Below, piece after piece: positions 10,531 through 18,766 of a stretch of DNA of 18,766 bases. Positions within the stretch are counted from its first letter, which is position 1. Every line of letters starts with the position of its first letter. Under the pieces are notes generated by a model, which was not told the origin of the DNA, did no database searches, and was given only the letters and a program-made list of their open reading frames with translations. A program made the position numbers and the translations under genes. Source of the stretch: Zancudomyces culisetae (taxonomy: Eukaryota; Kickxellomycota; Harpellomycetes; Harpellales; Legeriomycetaceae); the NCBI GenBank assembly GCA_001969505.1, contig LSSK01001547.1, positions 1 through 18,766 of the forward strand, read 5' to 3'.

Positions 10531-10686
10531 GATAAGGATAAAGATAGAAATAGGGGTAGGGACAGGGATAGGAATAGGGATAGGGATAGGGACAGGGTTG
10601 AAAACAGGAATAGAGAGTGATAGTGATATGAACAGGTATAGGGACAAAAATAGAAATCAGAGTGAGAGTGAGAGTGAGAGTGACGG
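10531..10686. repeat. Degenerate hexanucleotide array, purine-rich, G-quadruplex candidate
   Basis: Twenty-six consecutive hexamers hold register from 10531 to 10686. The core units are GATAGG/GACAGG/AATAGG and the distal block is TGAGAG. Inside it G-tracts lie at 10553-10556, 10559-10561, 10565-10567, 10577-10579, 10583-10585, 10589-10591 and 10595-10597. The last four have three-base loops, an ideal intramolecular quadruplex on the plus strand. The antisense frame through it encodes only Ser-Leu and His-Ser dipeptide repeats without an ATG, so I read it as noncoding. Confidence 0.8.
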
Positions 10687-11643
10687 CTAACCACTCTCTA
10701 AAATAATGTAGTTCATGGTGAAATCAATGCAAATACTAGCGCAATTAAATAATCAAAGTTAATATGTACGATAATACCCACAAACATCTCATTGAATTTC
10801 CTTAAACTGATGGTGATTCAACCTAATGTTATGGCACCTGTGTACAGATGTTTTGTACTTAGGAATAAACATATGGGCTATTTTCACTAACCAAAAAACG
10901 GTATTAGGCATAAACTCCCTATATAGCTTGGCTTTCTTTCCCTTTTTTAGGATGCAAATCACACAGATTTCCATTTGCGTATATCACGCAACTACACTAT
11001 TTTACACCTTATTGACTACTTTCAAATAATGACGTGATATCCTTTTTTAGAGAAAGAGAACAGGGGCTGTTGAGTCATTGCGTGACTTTTTTTTAGAAAT
11101 ATATATCTAGTATCTGCAAAAACGCAGTTAAAACCATAAAGTTTTTAATTGATTTAGGAAAAAAAAATGCTTAAAGCTTTTGTCCGTAATTACTATCTTT
11201 ACCACAATTATTCATTGAATGTGTTACACATACAAGTTTGTAGACGTTTTCACAGCTTTACTCACACTCTCCTTTCCTCCCCTCTTATGATAAAAATTTG
11301 ATCCCAGCCTGTCAAACCACTAAACTACCAACCCGATAAGCATATAAACACTTCGCAACTTTTGTGCACGCACAAAACAGATTTATCATTCAACCCCCCC
11401 ACCCTAAAATATAACAACAATATTGCTTTGGCGAATAAAAATGATCTTGAAAACTATCACAAGTAGAGGCATCAAAATGCAATCCATACAATTTAGATTT
11501 TGCTTGTTAATTTAAAAACACATGCATATATATTGTTAAGTAGTAGAAAAAAACTTTTGTCATAATATTTTAACCAAAACAAAACGGAATTTACAAAAAA
11601 CAAAACAGAATAAAGAGGTGGTACTTCAATACTTGGCTATTGT

Positions 11644-13963
11644 TTACAAAGATGTGTTGCTTTCTTCTTGAATATCCTTAGCTTCTAGTGGCAAGTGGGA
11701 CGGTGAGGCAAGCCTTTTAGAATCTATATCTGTATTTTTAGGTGATACTTTAGACTGAGACAATACATCAGATACGGGCTCTGGCTGCTCTGTGTCTACA
11801 GACATTCTGTTTTCTGTAGTCCCAGATTCGGCCATGGCTATACAACTATCAGTGGTATTTTGCCCTTCAACACTACCGATGGTTTCTTTTTTATTCTCAG
11901 AAGACTCTTCAGGAGCTGAACCTTGACTTATGTCAGCTTTTGGCTCAGGTTTGGGTGCCTCATCGACATCCGCATCACCCTCGGGCATTTGCTCTTCCAC
12001 CTTTTGCTCCTTCCCTTGCTCCTGTTTTTGCTCCTGTAATTGCTCTTGCGCTTGTTCTTTCACCAGCCCATGTTCTTCCATTTTCTCATTCTTCCCCTCC
12101 TGCACATCTTCCATTTTCTGAGACTCGTCTTTCTCTTTTGAGTCAATATCCATGCACACATCATCTTTTGCTTTCGGCTTAGATTCCTCTTCCTTCATAG
12201 CCTCATCCTTTACAAAATTGAATTCGTTTGCTAGTTTGTTGGATTCACTAGAATCCTCGTGCCGTTTAGATATCCCCAAAGCATCAAGATCGTAAAGCTC
12301 GGTCTTTTTGACTACCATTCGCTCCTGCATCAGCTCCGTTACCCGAACGTCCTTATTTTCCTCTACATCCATCTCATCATCCACCTCCCCGTCTCTCTCA
12401 ACGTTTGGTGATAGCCCAGGTGGAACCTCCTGCATTTGAACGCTAGGAGCAAACCTTGTCCGTTCAAGATTTTGCAACACTTGAATTCTATTCAATGTCA
12501 TTCAATATATATTTTTAGTTATTTATCTGATCTCTAATAACCTCACGCATGCTAAAGTGTGAAAAAAATAATAAAAAGCTTACTTTATTCGCTCAAGGTA
12601 TTTGTCACTATTAAGATTCTCCATATTTCTTGCAGGTACATTAAGAGTAAAATCTGGCCCATAATAATCCATGTAGTCGTTCATGGGAAGATGTCTGTCC
12701 ATTTTTTCGCCAACCAATAGGCCTGTTTCGTATGCCCATGCGCGCGAAACGTTTCTGATTGCGTATCCACCTCCACCTAAAACCAACAGAGGCAAGCCAA
12801 AGCCCTTTACATAATTGACACACCGTCCATGTCCCTCCAAACTCAAATTAAAACAACCTAGTTTGTCCCCTGCCAACGAATCAGCACCGCATTGAAGTAC
12901 GATTACTCCTGGTTGGTACCATTCAATAATATTCTTCACTACTGGTTCAAATATTGTCCTGTAGCTGTAGTCGTTTATTCCATCCCTTAAAGGAACATTT
13001 ACGCTATAATATTTTCCCTTTCCCTCTCCAATATCTCTTAAATCACCTGTTCCTGGAAAGAATTCGCCGTACTTGTGAAATGAGCATGTCATTACTCTGT
13101 CCGTTGTGTAAAATGCTTCTTCAACGCCGTCACCATGATGTACATCGATATCTATGTATAAAACCCTGTCGTGGTGCCGCAGAAGCTCAAGTATCGCCAA
13201 TACTATATCGTTTATATAACAAAAGCCGCTCGCCTCGCATTTCTTAGCGTGGTGAAGTCCTCCACTCCAGTTTATACATATATCTGAAAGGTTTCTGTTT
13301 AACCTAGCTGCTCCCTCTATTATATATTTTTTTGCATTTTTCCTTCTTATCAAACTCTGTTTCTTTCATTTACTTTTTAAAAAGCAGAATTATTTATATA
13401 TTGCATATTTTTACCCATAGAGCTTCCTGCAGATAATGAAAAAAAGTCGAACATTCCATCAAAAACCGGGCAATCATCCTCGACTATATCTATAAAAACG
13501 TTTTCTAGCACTTGTTAGTTATCATCAGTAAAATAAAATGCAATTTGGAGTATGTTATGTTCAACCTTAGCACTTCTTACATTTAGAAATCTCCTTTTGG
13601 TACCTCCACGCTGTTTCGGGAGTAACTCTATATAGAAACTCGACATAATCATCTGAATGAAATTGCGTCATTTCCTGCTTCGTGGCAGGTGCTGCTCGAT
13701 ATATCGACATCTTTTTATACAATTCATAGTTCATTACCAAACTATGAGTCATTCTAATCCTATGAGGTTTCATAGGATGTCCTGGTCCATAATGAAAGTT
13801 CCCAACATCGGCTATTTGCGATTATATTTACCTTGTTATTCTTTGTTATTTTTGAATTTCGCTCATTCGCGAAACAAATCCCCTGTCGCAGCTATAAAAC
13901 AAAGTATTAAATAAAATATTCAGCCTTACGGTCATAAAAATACGCGACAGTCTTGTCTGCCAT
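11644..13963 (-). CDS. HOS2: Class I histone deacetylase, Hos2/HDAC3 type, five exons
   Basis: Exons (minus): 13963-13930, 13811-13581, 13489-13415, 13316-12584, 12487-11644, giving 638 residues ending in TAA. All four introns are GT-AG, 91-118 nt, with donors GTAAG or GTAAA, and every junction keeps frame. An in-frame TAA upstream fixes the start at 13963. The product begins [20 protein letters not shown] and follows HDAC3 almost residue for residue. Active-site HH at 135-136, zinc ligands D171, H173 and D259, and catalytic Y298 (GGGGYAIRN) are all present. [20 protein letters not shown] then [10 protein letters not shown] joins across the last intron and is typical of fungal Hos2. Hos2 is the catalytic subunit of the Set3 complex and removes acetyl groups from histone tails in the nucleus. 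Residues about 384-638 form a long acidic Glu/Gln/Lys-rich tail. The usual NVGDDCP reads IVEDDCP here, a Gly-to-Glu change beside a splice junction. The enzyme class is certain; Hos2 over Rpd3 is strongly favoured. Confidence 0.9.
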
Positions 13964-14389
13964 AGCTTGTATATATTTTTGTTTTTAATTTATAGTGTAC
14001 TATTTGTTATGGTTTTAATTGTTTATTTTGCCCTTTATTAATTTAGTGTAAAAAGTATAAACGAAGATACAACAGAGCTGCGAAATAAAAAAAATTTCAC
14101 CAAAACAAATGAACATCAACAAAATTTTCCTATTGCATTCCCGTTTCGAGGTATCCAATAAAACGGTGACTTTTTTCTCCCTCCAACAAAATATCGAATC
14201 TCCTCCTTTCCCTCAATATTTAAGCAAATACACACCAGAAACTCAACCTCAGACGCATCATCCAATAACATTCATCATCACCATTCACTGAAATATGAAA
14301 CCACATGATTATTTGACAGTTGGTAGATATAGCACAGTTAAAGATTAGCAATAGAAACGGGTACGTATATACACGCAAAAATGATTCCA
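13964..14389. other. HOS2 promoter and 3' flank of the secreted gene
   Basis: This 426-bp gap must hold the HOS2 promoter and the 3' UTR of the secreted gene at 14390. The HOS2 leader is A/T-rich; TATAAATT at 13987-13994 is too close to the ATG to be a confident TATA box. A short ATG frame on the plus strand near 14109 has no coding features. Confidence 0.5.
14366..14373 (-). promoter_or_regulatory. Puf3-type site in the 3' UTR of a secreted-protein gene
   Basis: The minus strand reads CGTGTATATA, again an exact UGUAUAUA with C at -2, starting 17 nt past the stop codon of the gene at 14390. The cognate Pumilio protein is encoded in the same window. The plus strand also has two TGTATATA copies in non-transcript positions (8561, 13968), so chance remains possible. 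Confidence 0.35.
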
Positions 14390-14950
14390 CTATAAGCGGA
14401 CAGGTCTGGCTGGCGAATATATTGAAAAGGTACATTTATTTTCTATTGGCCTGTCCCTAGTTTCACCAACTTCTAAGCCTACAAAATAAATACTGGTTAA
14501 ACATATTTCACCCCTTAGGCAAGACTTGTACTCAAGAAATTTATCTTCCTTGACTAGGGGGTACACAGTCTTTTTAATGGTTGTATTTAAGTATGGATAT
14601 TCACATCCAGGCCTTCTGACTTCTTTGTTGTTATCAAAACGCGCCTCATTGTAACGTTTGGCACTGATACTCATTTCACCTGCCTTAGTTGTACATATCT
14701 CTTTGATGATATGTTTAGGATCTTCCTGTAAAGGAAATTCATCATCAGCATATCTTACTTTGGTGTAACCCAAAATATCAGAGTACTGCTCAAACACATG
14801 TAAGTCATTAATGGCCTCCTCAATATACCCTATCTCTTGGTATCTCTTGCATTCTCCACCTGGTATTTCTTTAATTATTTGCATGTTCACCACATCGCTT
14901 CCAAAGGTTCCGAGGCTAAAAGCCATGATTGCTACATATTCTGATCTCAT
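14390..14950 (-). CDS. Predicted secreted six-cysteine protein, copy A
   Basis: 186 codons plus TAG. The N-terminus (MRSEYVAIMAFSLGTFG) is a short, rather weak signal-peptide-like stretch. The product is a clear paralog of the next gene: same length, shared KEIC, CxYPYxNT, and C-terminal GETRxRP followed by CxFSIYxPAR. Cysteines lie at 34, 86, 116, 144, 150 and 173. Successive spacings of 52, 30, 28, 6 and 23 match those of the paralog within one residue, implying three conserved disulfides. I recognise no known family or catalytic motif. A small stable extracellular protein is the inference; role and target are unknown. The TATA box is some 260 bp upstream, and a canonical intron in the leader (15114-15164) accounts for part of that distance. 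There is a Puf3-type site just after the stop codon. Confidence 0.85.
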   Translation of the reverse strand: MRSEYVAIMAFSLGTFGSDVVNMQIIKEIPGGECKRYQEIGYIEEAINDLHVFEQYSDILGYTKVRYADDEFPLQEDPKHIIKEICTTKAGEMSISAKRYNEARFDNNKEVRRPGCEYPYLNTTIKKTVYPLVKEDKFLEYKSCLRGEICLTSIYFVGLEVGETRDRPIENKCTFSIYSPARPVRL

Positions 14951-15113
14951 ATTCTCAAGTATATCTGAATTCCTTCAATTTTGTTATTATAAATAAAGCT
15001 GAAAGTCAATTCAAACTACCCAGTACCGTAAAAAGAATTTTTTTTGCTAGAACTGATAAACATCGACTCTTTGCGAGTTTTCATGGGTTTTATACAACCT
15101 CTTTCGATAACCA

Positions 15114-15164
15114 CTAGAGTATATTTTAAGTTCAAAGTTAGTACAGAACTTTTACTATACTCAC
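15114..15164 (-). other. Predicted 51-nt intron in the 5' leader of copy A
   Basis: On the minus strand: donor GTGAGT at 15164-15159, perfect branch site TACTAAC at 15143-15137, acceptor CTCTAG ending at 15114, branch-to-acceptor distance about 23 nt. It lies between the TATA box (15210-15217) and the start codon (14950). Removing it creates a 25-residue upstream ORF, from the ATG at 15175 across the junction to TAG at 15047. Confidence 0.5.
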
Positions 15165-15206
15165 AAGTATTCCATTCATCAATATCTAATATAAAAACCA
15201 GCTGTT

Positions 15207-15217
15207 TACTATTTATA
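15207..15217 (-). promoter_or_regulatory. TATAAATAGTA promoter element of copy A
   Basis: The minus-strand 11-mer TATAAATAGTA contains TATAAATA (15210-15217). The identical 11-mer lies upstream of copy B, so it was either duplicated with the gene or kept by selection. Confidence 0.5.
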
Positions 15218-15318
15218 CAAAAATAATCAAGAAACTATATATTTCCATACAACCGGTATTATTAGTTTTTTCATTTATTTATTTGATCTCAAACATACCA
15301 ATATTAATCACTACCAAA

Positions 15319-15345
15319 CAAAAACAAAAACAAAAACAAAAAAAA
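15319..15345. repeat. (CAAAAA)n microsatellite
   Basis: Four CAAAAA-type units, the last with a longer A run, sit 25 bp beyond the stop of copy B, probably in its 3' UTR, where they read as TTTTTG on the transcript. Confidence 0.75.
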
Positions 15346-15369
15346 CAGATTGCGGTGCTAAACTCGTTA

Positions 15370-15930
15370 CTAAAGCTTTCTTGCTGGTGCGTATATAGAA
15401 AAAACGCACCTATCATCTCTAGGGCGATTTCGCGTTTCTCCGCTGCTCAGACTAACAATACTGGCAGTAATTAAACAGGAGTACATTCTAGTACATATTT
15501 TGTACTCTATAAAAAAGTCTTCTGGGCCCATAGAATTAATAGCCCCTACTGACCCTGTATTGAAGTATGGGTACACACAGCTAACTTTTGTAGACCTATT
15601 GGTAGTTGCATATCCGTCAAAGTACAGTGCTCGGATTTTGGTATTGGCCCCTTCTGCCTTTGAAGCACAAATCTCTTTCAGATAGCGTTCAGTGAATTTA
15701 CCACGAGTTAGCTCGTACTCATCGGTATATGCCACTCGTGTATATGCAACAATATCCTCGACATCCTTAAATACACCAAGCTCATCAATCATTTCTTTTA
15801 CGTGATCAGGGCTCCCATACTGAGCACATCCGTTTTTCTTTGATGCGTCTTTAATAATGGCTAGATTATTAGGCTGTACCATATTTACAAGCAGTGTACT
15901 CGCCACCATAATTGATACTTTGACTTTCAT
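15370..15930 (-). CDS. Predicted secreted six-cysteine protein, copy B
   Basis: 186 codons plus TAG; the start is preceded by an A-rich leader with a TATA box 74-81 bp upstream. The N-terminus (MKVKVSIMVASTLLVNMV) is a better signal peptide than that of copy A, with two lysines then a hydrophobic core. Cysteines at 35, 88, 118, 146, 152 and 175 have successive spacings of 53, 30, 28, 6 and 23. Shared blocks with copy A are I-I-K, VFxxxxDI, YTxVxYxDE, KEIC, CxYPYxNT and GETRxRP followed by CxFSIYxPAR. Overall identity is modest, so the duplication is old, while length and cysteines are held. The genes lie head-to-tail with about 420 bp between coding regions. I know no family; effector-like, adhesive or antimicrobial roles are open. 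Confidence 0.87.
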   Translation of the reverse strand: MKVKVSIMVASTLLVNMVQPNNLAIIKDASKKNGCAQYGSPDHVKEMIDELGVFKDVEDIVAYTRVAYTDEYELTRGKFTERYLKEICASKAEGANTKIRALYFDGYATTNRSTKVSCVYPYFNTGSVGAINSMGPEDFFIEYKICTRMYSCLITASIVSLSSGETRNRPRDDRCVFSIYAPARKL

Positions 15931-16000
15931 TTTTTCTTCTTTCTGATGTGGTGTTCTTTATTCTAAGTAGTAAAAAAATGTAAAAACTATTGGTAAAGTC

Positions 16001-16011
16001 TACTATTTATA
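16001..16011 (-). promoter_or_regulatory. TATAAATAGTA promoter element of copy B
   Basis: TATAAATAGTA on the minus strand is identical to the element of copy A. Its TATAAATA part (16004-16011) lies 74-81 bp upstream of the start codon, a normal distance for a fungal TATA box. Confidence 0.6.
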
Positions 16012-16161
16012 TTAAAAAGGTGCCTATTATTTGTATATTTTAAAAAAAATTAACTCTGTTAAAAGTATGACTTTATACACGTCTATTTCTAAACTTAAAA
16101 CCATATTGCGTTGCCTCGTATATCTCAAAAACACAAGAAAGCACACTCACCAGAATATAAA

Positions 16162-16180
16162 TTAAATTATTTTAATTTAA
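16162..16180. repeat. Perfect AT-only inverted repeat
   Basis: Arms TTAAATTA and TAATTTAA (8 bp each) flank a TTT loop, about 230 bp upstream of copy B. The stem has only A-T pairs, so it would be a weak hairpin. A palindromic binding site or chance are equally likely. Confidence 0.4.
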
Positions 16181-17517
16181 CCTGTACCCTTTAAGTTGGA
16201 CCAAGTTGGTAATTACTAACAGTTGGCCTATTCCGCTACTAAATATATTTCAATTATAAACGAGAATGATAGTGCTGGTGTGTTTTGGGTCCGGGTCAAT
16301 GTATTAATTTATATTTTTCTGTGGTGTACACCAACATAATGGCGAAATATTGCATCTTGAATATGTATGAGCGGTAATGTGTAGTTATCAGGTATTGTTT
16401 TAAATTTTCCAGTTATTCGCTACATGGTAGGTTTTTTTATATTATTTAACTTTAGGTCTGAATAAAAGAATACTCTTCTACACATAAAGACTTTTAACAT
16501 AGTTGCTATACTCCCTCGATTAATTTCAAGTAACTATTTTTGCTATTATTTTGGCAATTAAATTTTTCGTGAACTGGTGGATTATAGACACACCAAGCAA
16601 CATAATTGTATCCTGATTTGATATCATAAATCGATCAATTCAACCAATAAAAATGAGATAGGCGTAGTTGAAAATCCGCCAAAACGGCTGAAAAGTCCAA
16701 ATTAGTGAAGGCTATTTATGACCAAATTATCTGACAAGCGAATAGGTTCAAAACTCGCAGACAGAACTGGATGGCTTTTTCTTAGAGCTAGTATTCTCAG
16801 GTTTACTAAAATATAGAATAGCATTAATTCTGGATCATCAAGCTGTTTTATACTCAATAAGGACATAACCAAACTGGGCTGTCGAAAACCCAAAAATTCA
16901 CTACCTCATATCTTGAAATGTAGGCAGATACGTTCATTCGGTTTGAGTAGTGTTGTATTCAATAATTAACGGTACAAGAGCCCTTTAGCTCAAAGATTCC
17001 ACATATTTATGGTTAGGATGCTCGAAAAGAAAAGAAGCTAACTGTACTTGACCCATTCATATGGGATAAATTCAATGTAGAGTACTATCTAGACTCTAGT
17101 TACTCAGATTTGGCTCTCCTTTTATTTGCCGATGTATTGAATACAGTAAACAGGAAGCTTCATGTTGCCTTTTATTTATAAAAATGAAAAAATATGAAGC
17201 CAGGTTTTCGAGTTTAACTCGATACCATTGGTGGATTGAAGCGCTTGTGCACTAAAATAAACAGCCAAATTTGATTCGAAAAAATCAGGAAAGCTGAAAG
17301 CAGCCAATTTACGCACAAAAGAAAAAAGCATTAGAATATTGCTGACCCATTTTTTCTTCTTCACAAATTGGTTAAAGAAAAAACATAATGTAGAGCATCC
17401 ATTGCTAATTGGAGCAAGGGAAAAAGTACAAGGCTAAAGCTAAATAAAACAATTATCAAAAGAAGAACAGTACAGTAAAATAGACTCGAGTCAAATAATT
17501 CAAACGATATAACGCAA

Positions 17518-18766
17518 ATGAATAGAAAGAGAAAACGAACAATAGAGGAAGAATTCTTGTATGATTCGGACTTTGAAGAGCAACTAGACATCATAAAGGT
17601 CGAAAATGAAATCAAAAGTGTTGTTTTGGACACTAAACGTGTTGGGGCGAACAGATCCGTGAAAAAAGTAATAAAGATTCTTGACAAGATCTCTTCGTTT
17701 AAGAATTCCAGTGTGGTTGAGAAAGCCGAGGCAATCAAAAAAACAATTAAAGAATATGTTGCGGAATTAGTTGTAGTCGAGATTGAACAAGAAGATCCAG
17801 AGAAATTGGAGGATTTCATACATTTATACTGCAAACTGATAAAATTGCTTTTGAATTCAGAAAAATGTAAGTGTTCTTTCTGGCCATACGCTACTGTTAA
17901 AATGCATGTAATAATAAATTATTCAAACGAATAGGCGATAGAAATGAAGAACTCACGGTGGAAGTATTCACTCTTGTCAAATTTACTTTTGAGCTTGAAA
18001 AAATATTGGATGAATGTACAGGAAACGTAGCAGTTAGTAGCGAAGGCAGAGAAAGAATTCAGGACAGCCAGTTACACGGAATTGAGTGGATATTTTTGCA
18101 CAATTTCGATAATGTGGAATTTATAGAGGAGCTAATAGAATTTGTGTGCATGTGTTTAAAGAAAAAGGATAGATACAAGATACTAAATGTGCTGTGGCGT
18201 GGGTTGCCAAAATTGTTTTCTATTGGATGGATAAATGGAGAGTCAGGTGTAGCCACGAAACTGCTAGAAAATGCTAGAATAGACGAATATATGTATAAAA
18301 GCGAAGAGCAAGGGGAAGGGGTTGAAAGATTGAAGGAGACTGCATCAGAAATGTTGGGGTACATTGCGTGTGCAAGGTCAGGTTATTTGCTAATTGAAAA
18401 TAAGTATAATCTAGGAGCTAGAAAAAACAAATATGTTTGCGAAAAGTGTGATTTGAGACAAACCACAAAAGACAAGAGCGGAGATAAAGTATCAATGAGC
18501 GAGTGGATCAAATACTGGAATTTAATGTTGAATCACCAGCATGATATAGTCAGGGTAAAGTTTATGCATAGCATCAAGCGATTTGTTGAGCACGCTCCAG
18601 TAGAGGATATCTATTTAGGAGGATCACCATATGGAGTCGGGGCAGTCAGAATGCTGATGTGTAATGTGCAGGAGATTCGAGCGAGCTCAGTGAAGGTATT
18701 AGAGGCATATACAACGCAATACGAATGTGATGACGAAAAGATCGGGAAGCTAAAAGCAATAAACCG
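17518..18766 (+). CDS. N-terminal part of a probable ATR/Mec1/Rad3-family checkpoint kinase
   Basis: Exon 1 is 17518-17866 and exon 2 runs from 17935 past the window end, about 393 residues so far. The 68-nt intron (donor GTAAGT, acceptor AATAG) keeps frame, reading SEKCDRNEEL across it. An in-frame TAA about 40 nt upstream and no other ATG fix the start. The protein opens with a basic patch (MNRKRKR) and is then almost all amphipathic helices, as in HEAT repeats. The stretch ILNVLWRGLPKLF, then SEMLGYIACARSGYLLI, a CEKC pair, VRVKFMHSIKRF and EIRASSVKVL resembles the order of elements in the N-terminal HEAT region of fungal ATR orthologs. ATR kinases sense single-stranded DNA with Ddc2/ATRIP and trigger the S-phase and damage checkpoint. 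The kinase domain would lie downstream, outside the window. If correct, the N-terminus is shorter than in Rad3 or human ATR. Another large HEAT protein is the main alternative. Confidence 0.6.

Larger units (their letters stand above)
5426..11643. other. Long gene-poor intergenic region
   Basis: About 6.2 kb separate the start of PUF3 from the 3' end of HOS2, both on the minus strand. I found no supportable protein gene, tRNA or mobile element on either strand. Open frames here are short, mostly lack ATG and overlap one another. The region holds poly-A/T runs, an ATT microsatellite near 6713-6730, a CGATAT-motif cluster (7026-7119), a CAA/AAT tract (9184-9239), AT-only tandem repeats (9943-10055) and a purine-rich hexamer array (10531-10686). 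The PUF3-proximal part must contain its promoter and 5' leader. Unannotated noncoding RNAs or a very intron-rich gene cannot be excluded by eye. Confidence 0.5.
15931..17517. other. Intergenic between divergent genes
   Basis: About 1.6 kb separate copy B (minus) from the ATR-like gene (plus) and must contain both promoters. No gene is supported. Short antisense frames near 16702-16893 and 17176-17364 start only at non-ATG codons and show no domains. Confidence 0.5.

Noticed and set aside
10485-10694. Minus-strand ORF rich in Ser-Leu and His-Ser
   Set aside because: The dipeptide pattern is forced by the 6-bp DNA repeat, and the frame lacks an ATG.
17176-17364. Minus-strand frame ending in WLHIFSFL, like the start of an F-box
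   Set aside because: It stops immediately after the motif, begins at GTG, and has no donor site to continue the domain.

Overview
The window looks like nuclear DNA of an A/T-rich, intron-bearing fungus, probably a yeast-like or early-diverging ascomycete. The evidence is a Pumilio/Puf3-type protein with a glutamine/asparagine tract, a Hos2-type histone deacetylase split by four short introns (91-118 nt, GTAAG/GTAAA donors, AACTAA-type branch sites), and the start of what looks like an ATR/Mec1/Rad3 kinase. I cannot name the species. TAA and TAG both end otherwise intact genes, so those two codons are stops here.

Layout. 150-662 (minus): gene for a small basic Cys-rich secreted protein, broken by a TAA inside the signal peptide. 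663-2197: mostly empty, with one doubtful 115-residue ORF. 2198-5425 (minus): PUF3-like gene, 1075 aa, eight canonical Pumilio repeats. 5426-11643: about 6.2 kb without a gene I can support, holding simple repeats, a hexanucleotide array with a strong G-quadruplex candidate, and AT-only tandem repeats. 11644-13963 (minus): HOS2, five exons, 638 aa. 14390-14950 and 15370-15930 (minus): tandem paralogous genes of exactly 186 codons for predicted secreted proteins with six cysteines at nearly identical spacing. 15931-17517: promoter and intergenic DNA. 17518 to the window end (plus): two exons of a large helical-repeat protein, probably ATR family, cut off by the window edge.

How the parts relate. 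PUF3, HOS2 and the ATR candidate are unrelated housekeeping or regulatory genes acting in mRNA decay and localisation, chromatin, and the DNA-damage checkpoint. The three small secreted genes share a TATAAATA box; the two paralogs extend it to the same 11-mer, TATAAATAGTA. The PUF3-like protein has base-reading residues that predict UGUANAUA binding. Exact UGUAUAUA sites with C at -2 lie just downstream of its own stop codon and of one secreted paralog, so autoregulation and control of the secreted gene are testable. Background copies on the other strand mean chance is not excluded.

The most notable items are the orphan six-cysteine secreted pair, the nonsense-interrupted secreted gene with its recent 24-bp repeats, a well-formed intron in the 5' leader of one secreted gene that creates a spliced upstream ORF, and the G-quadruplex array.
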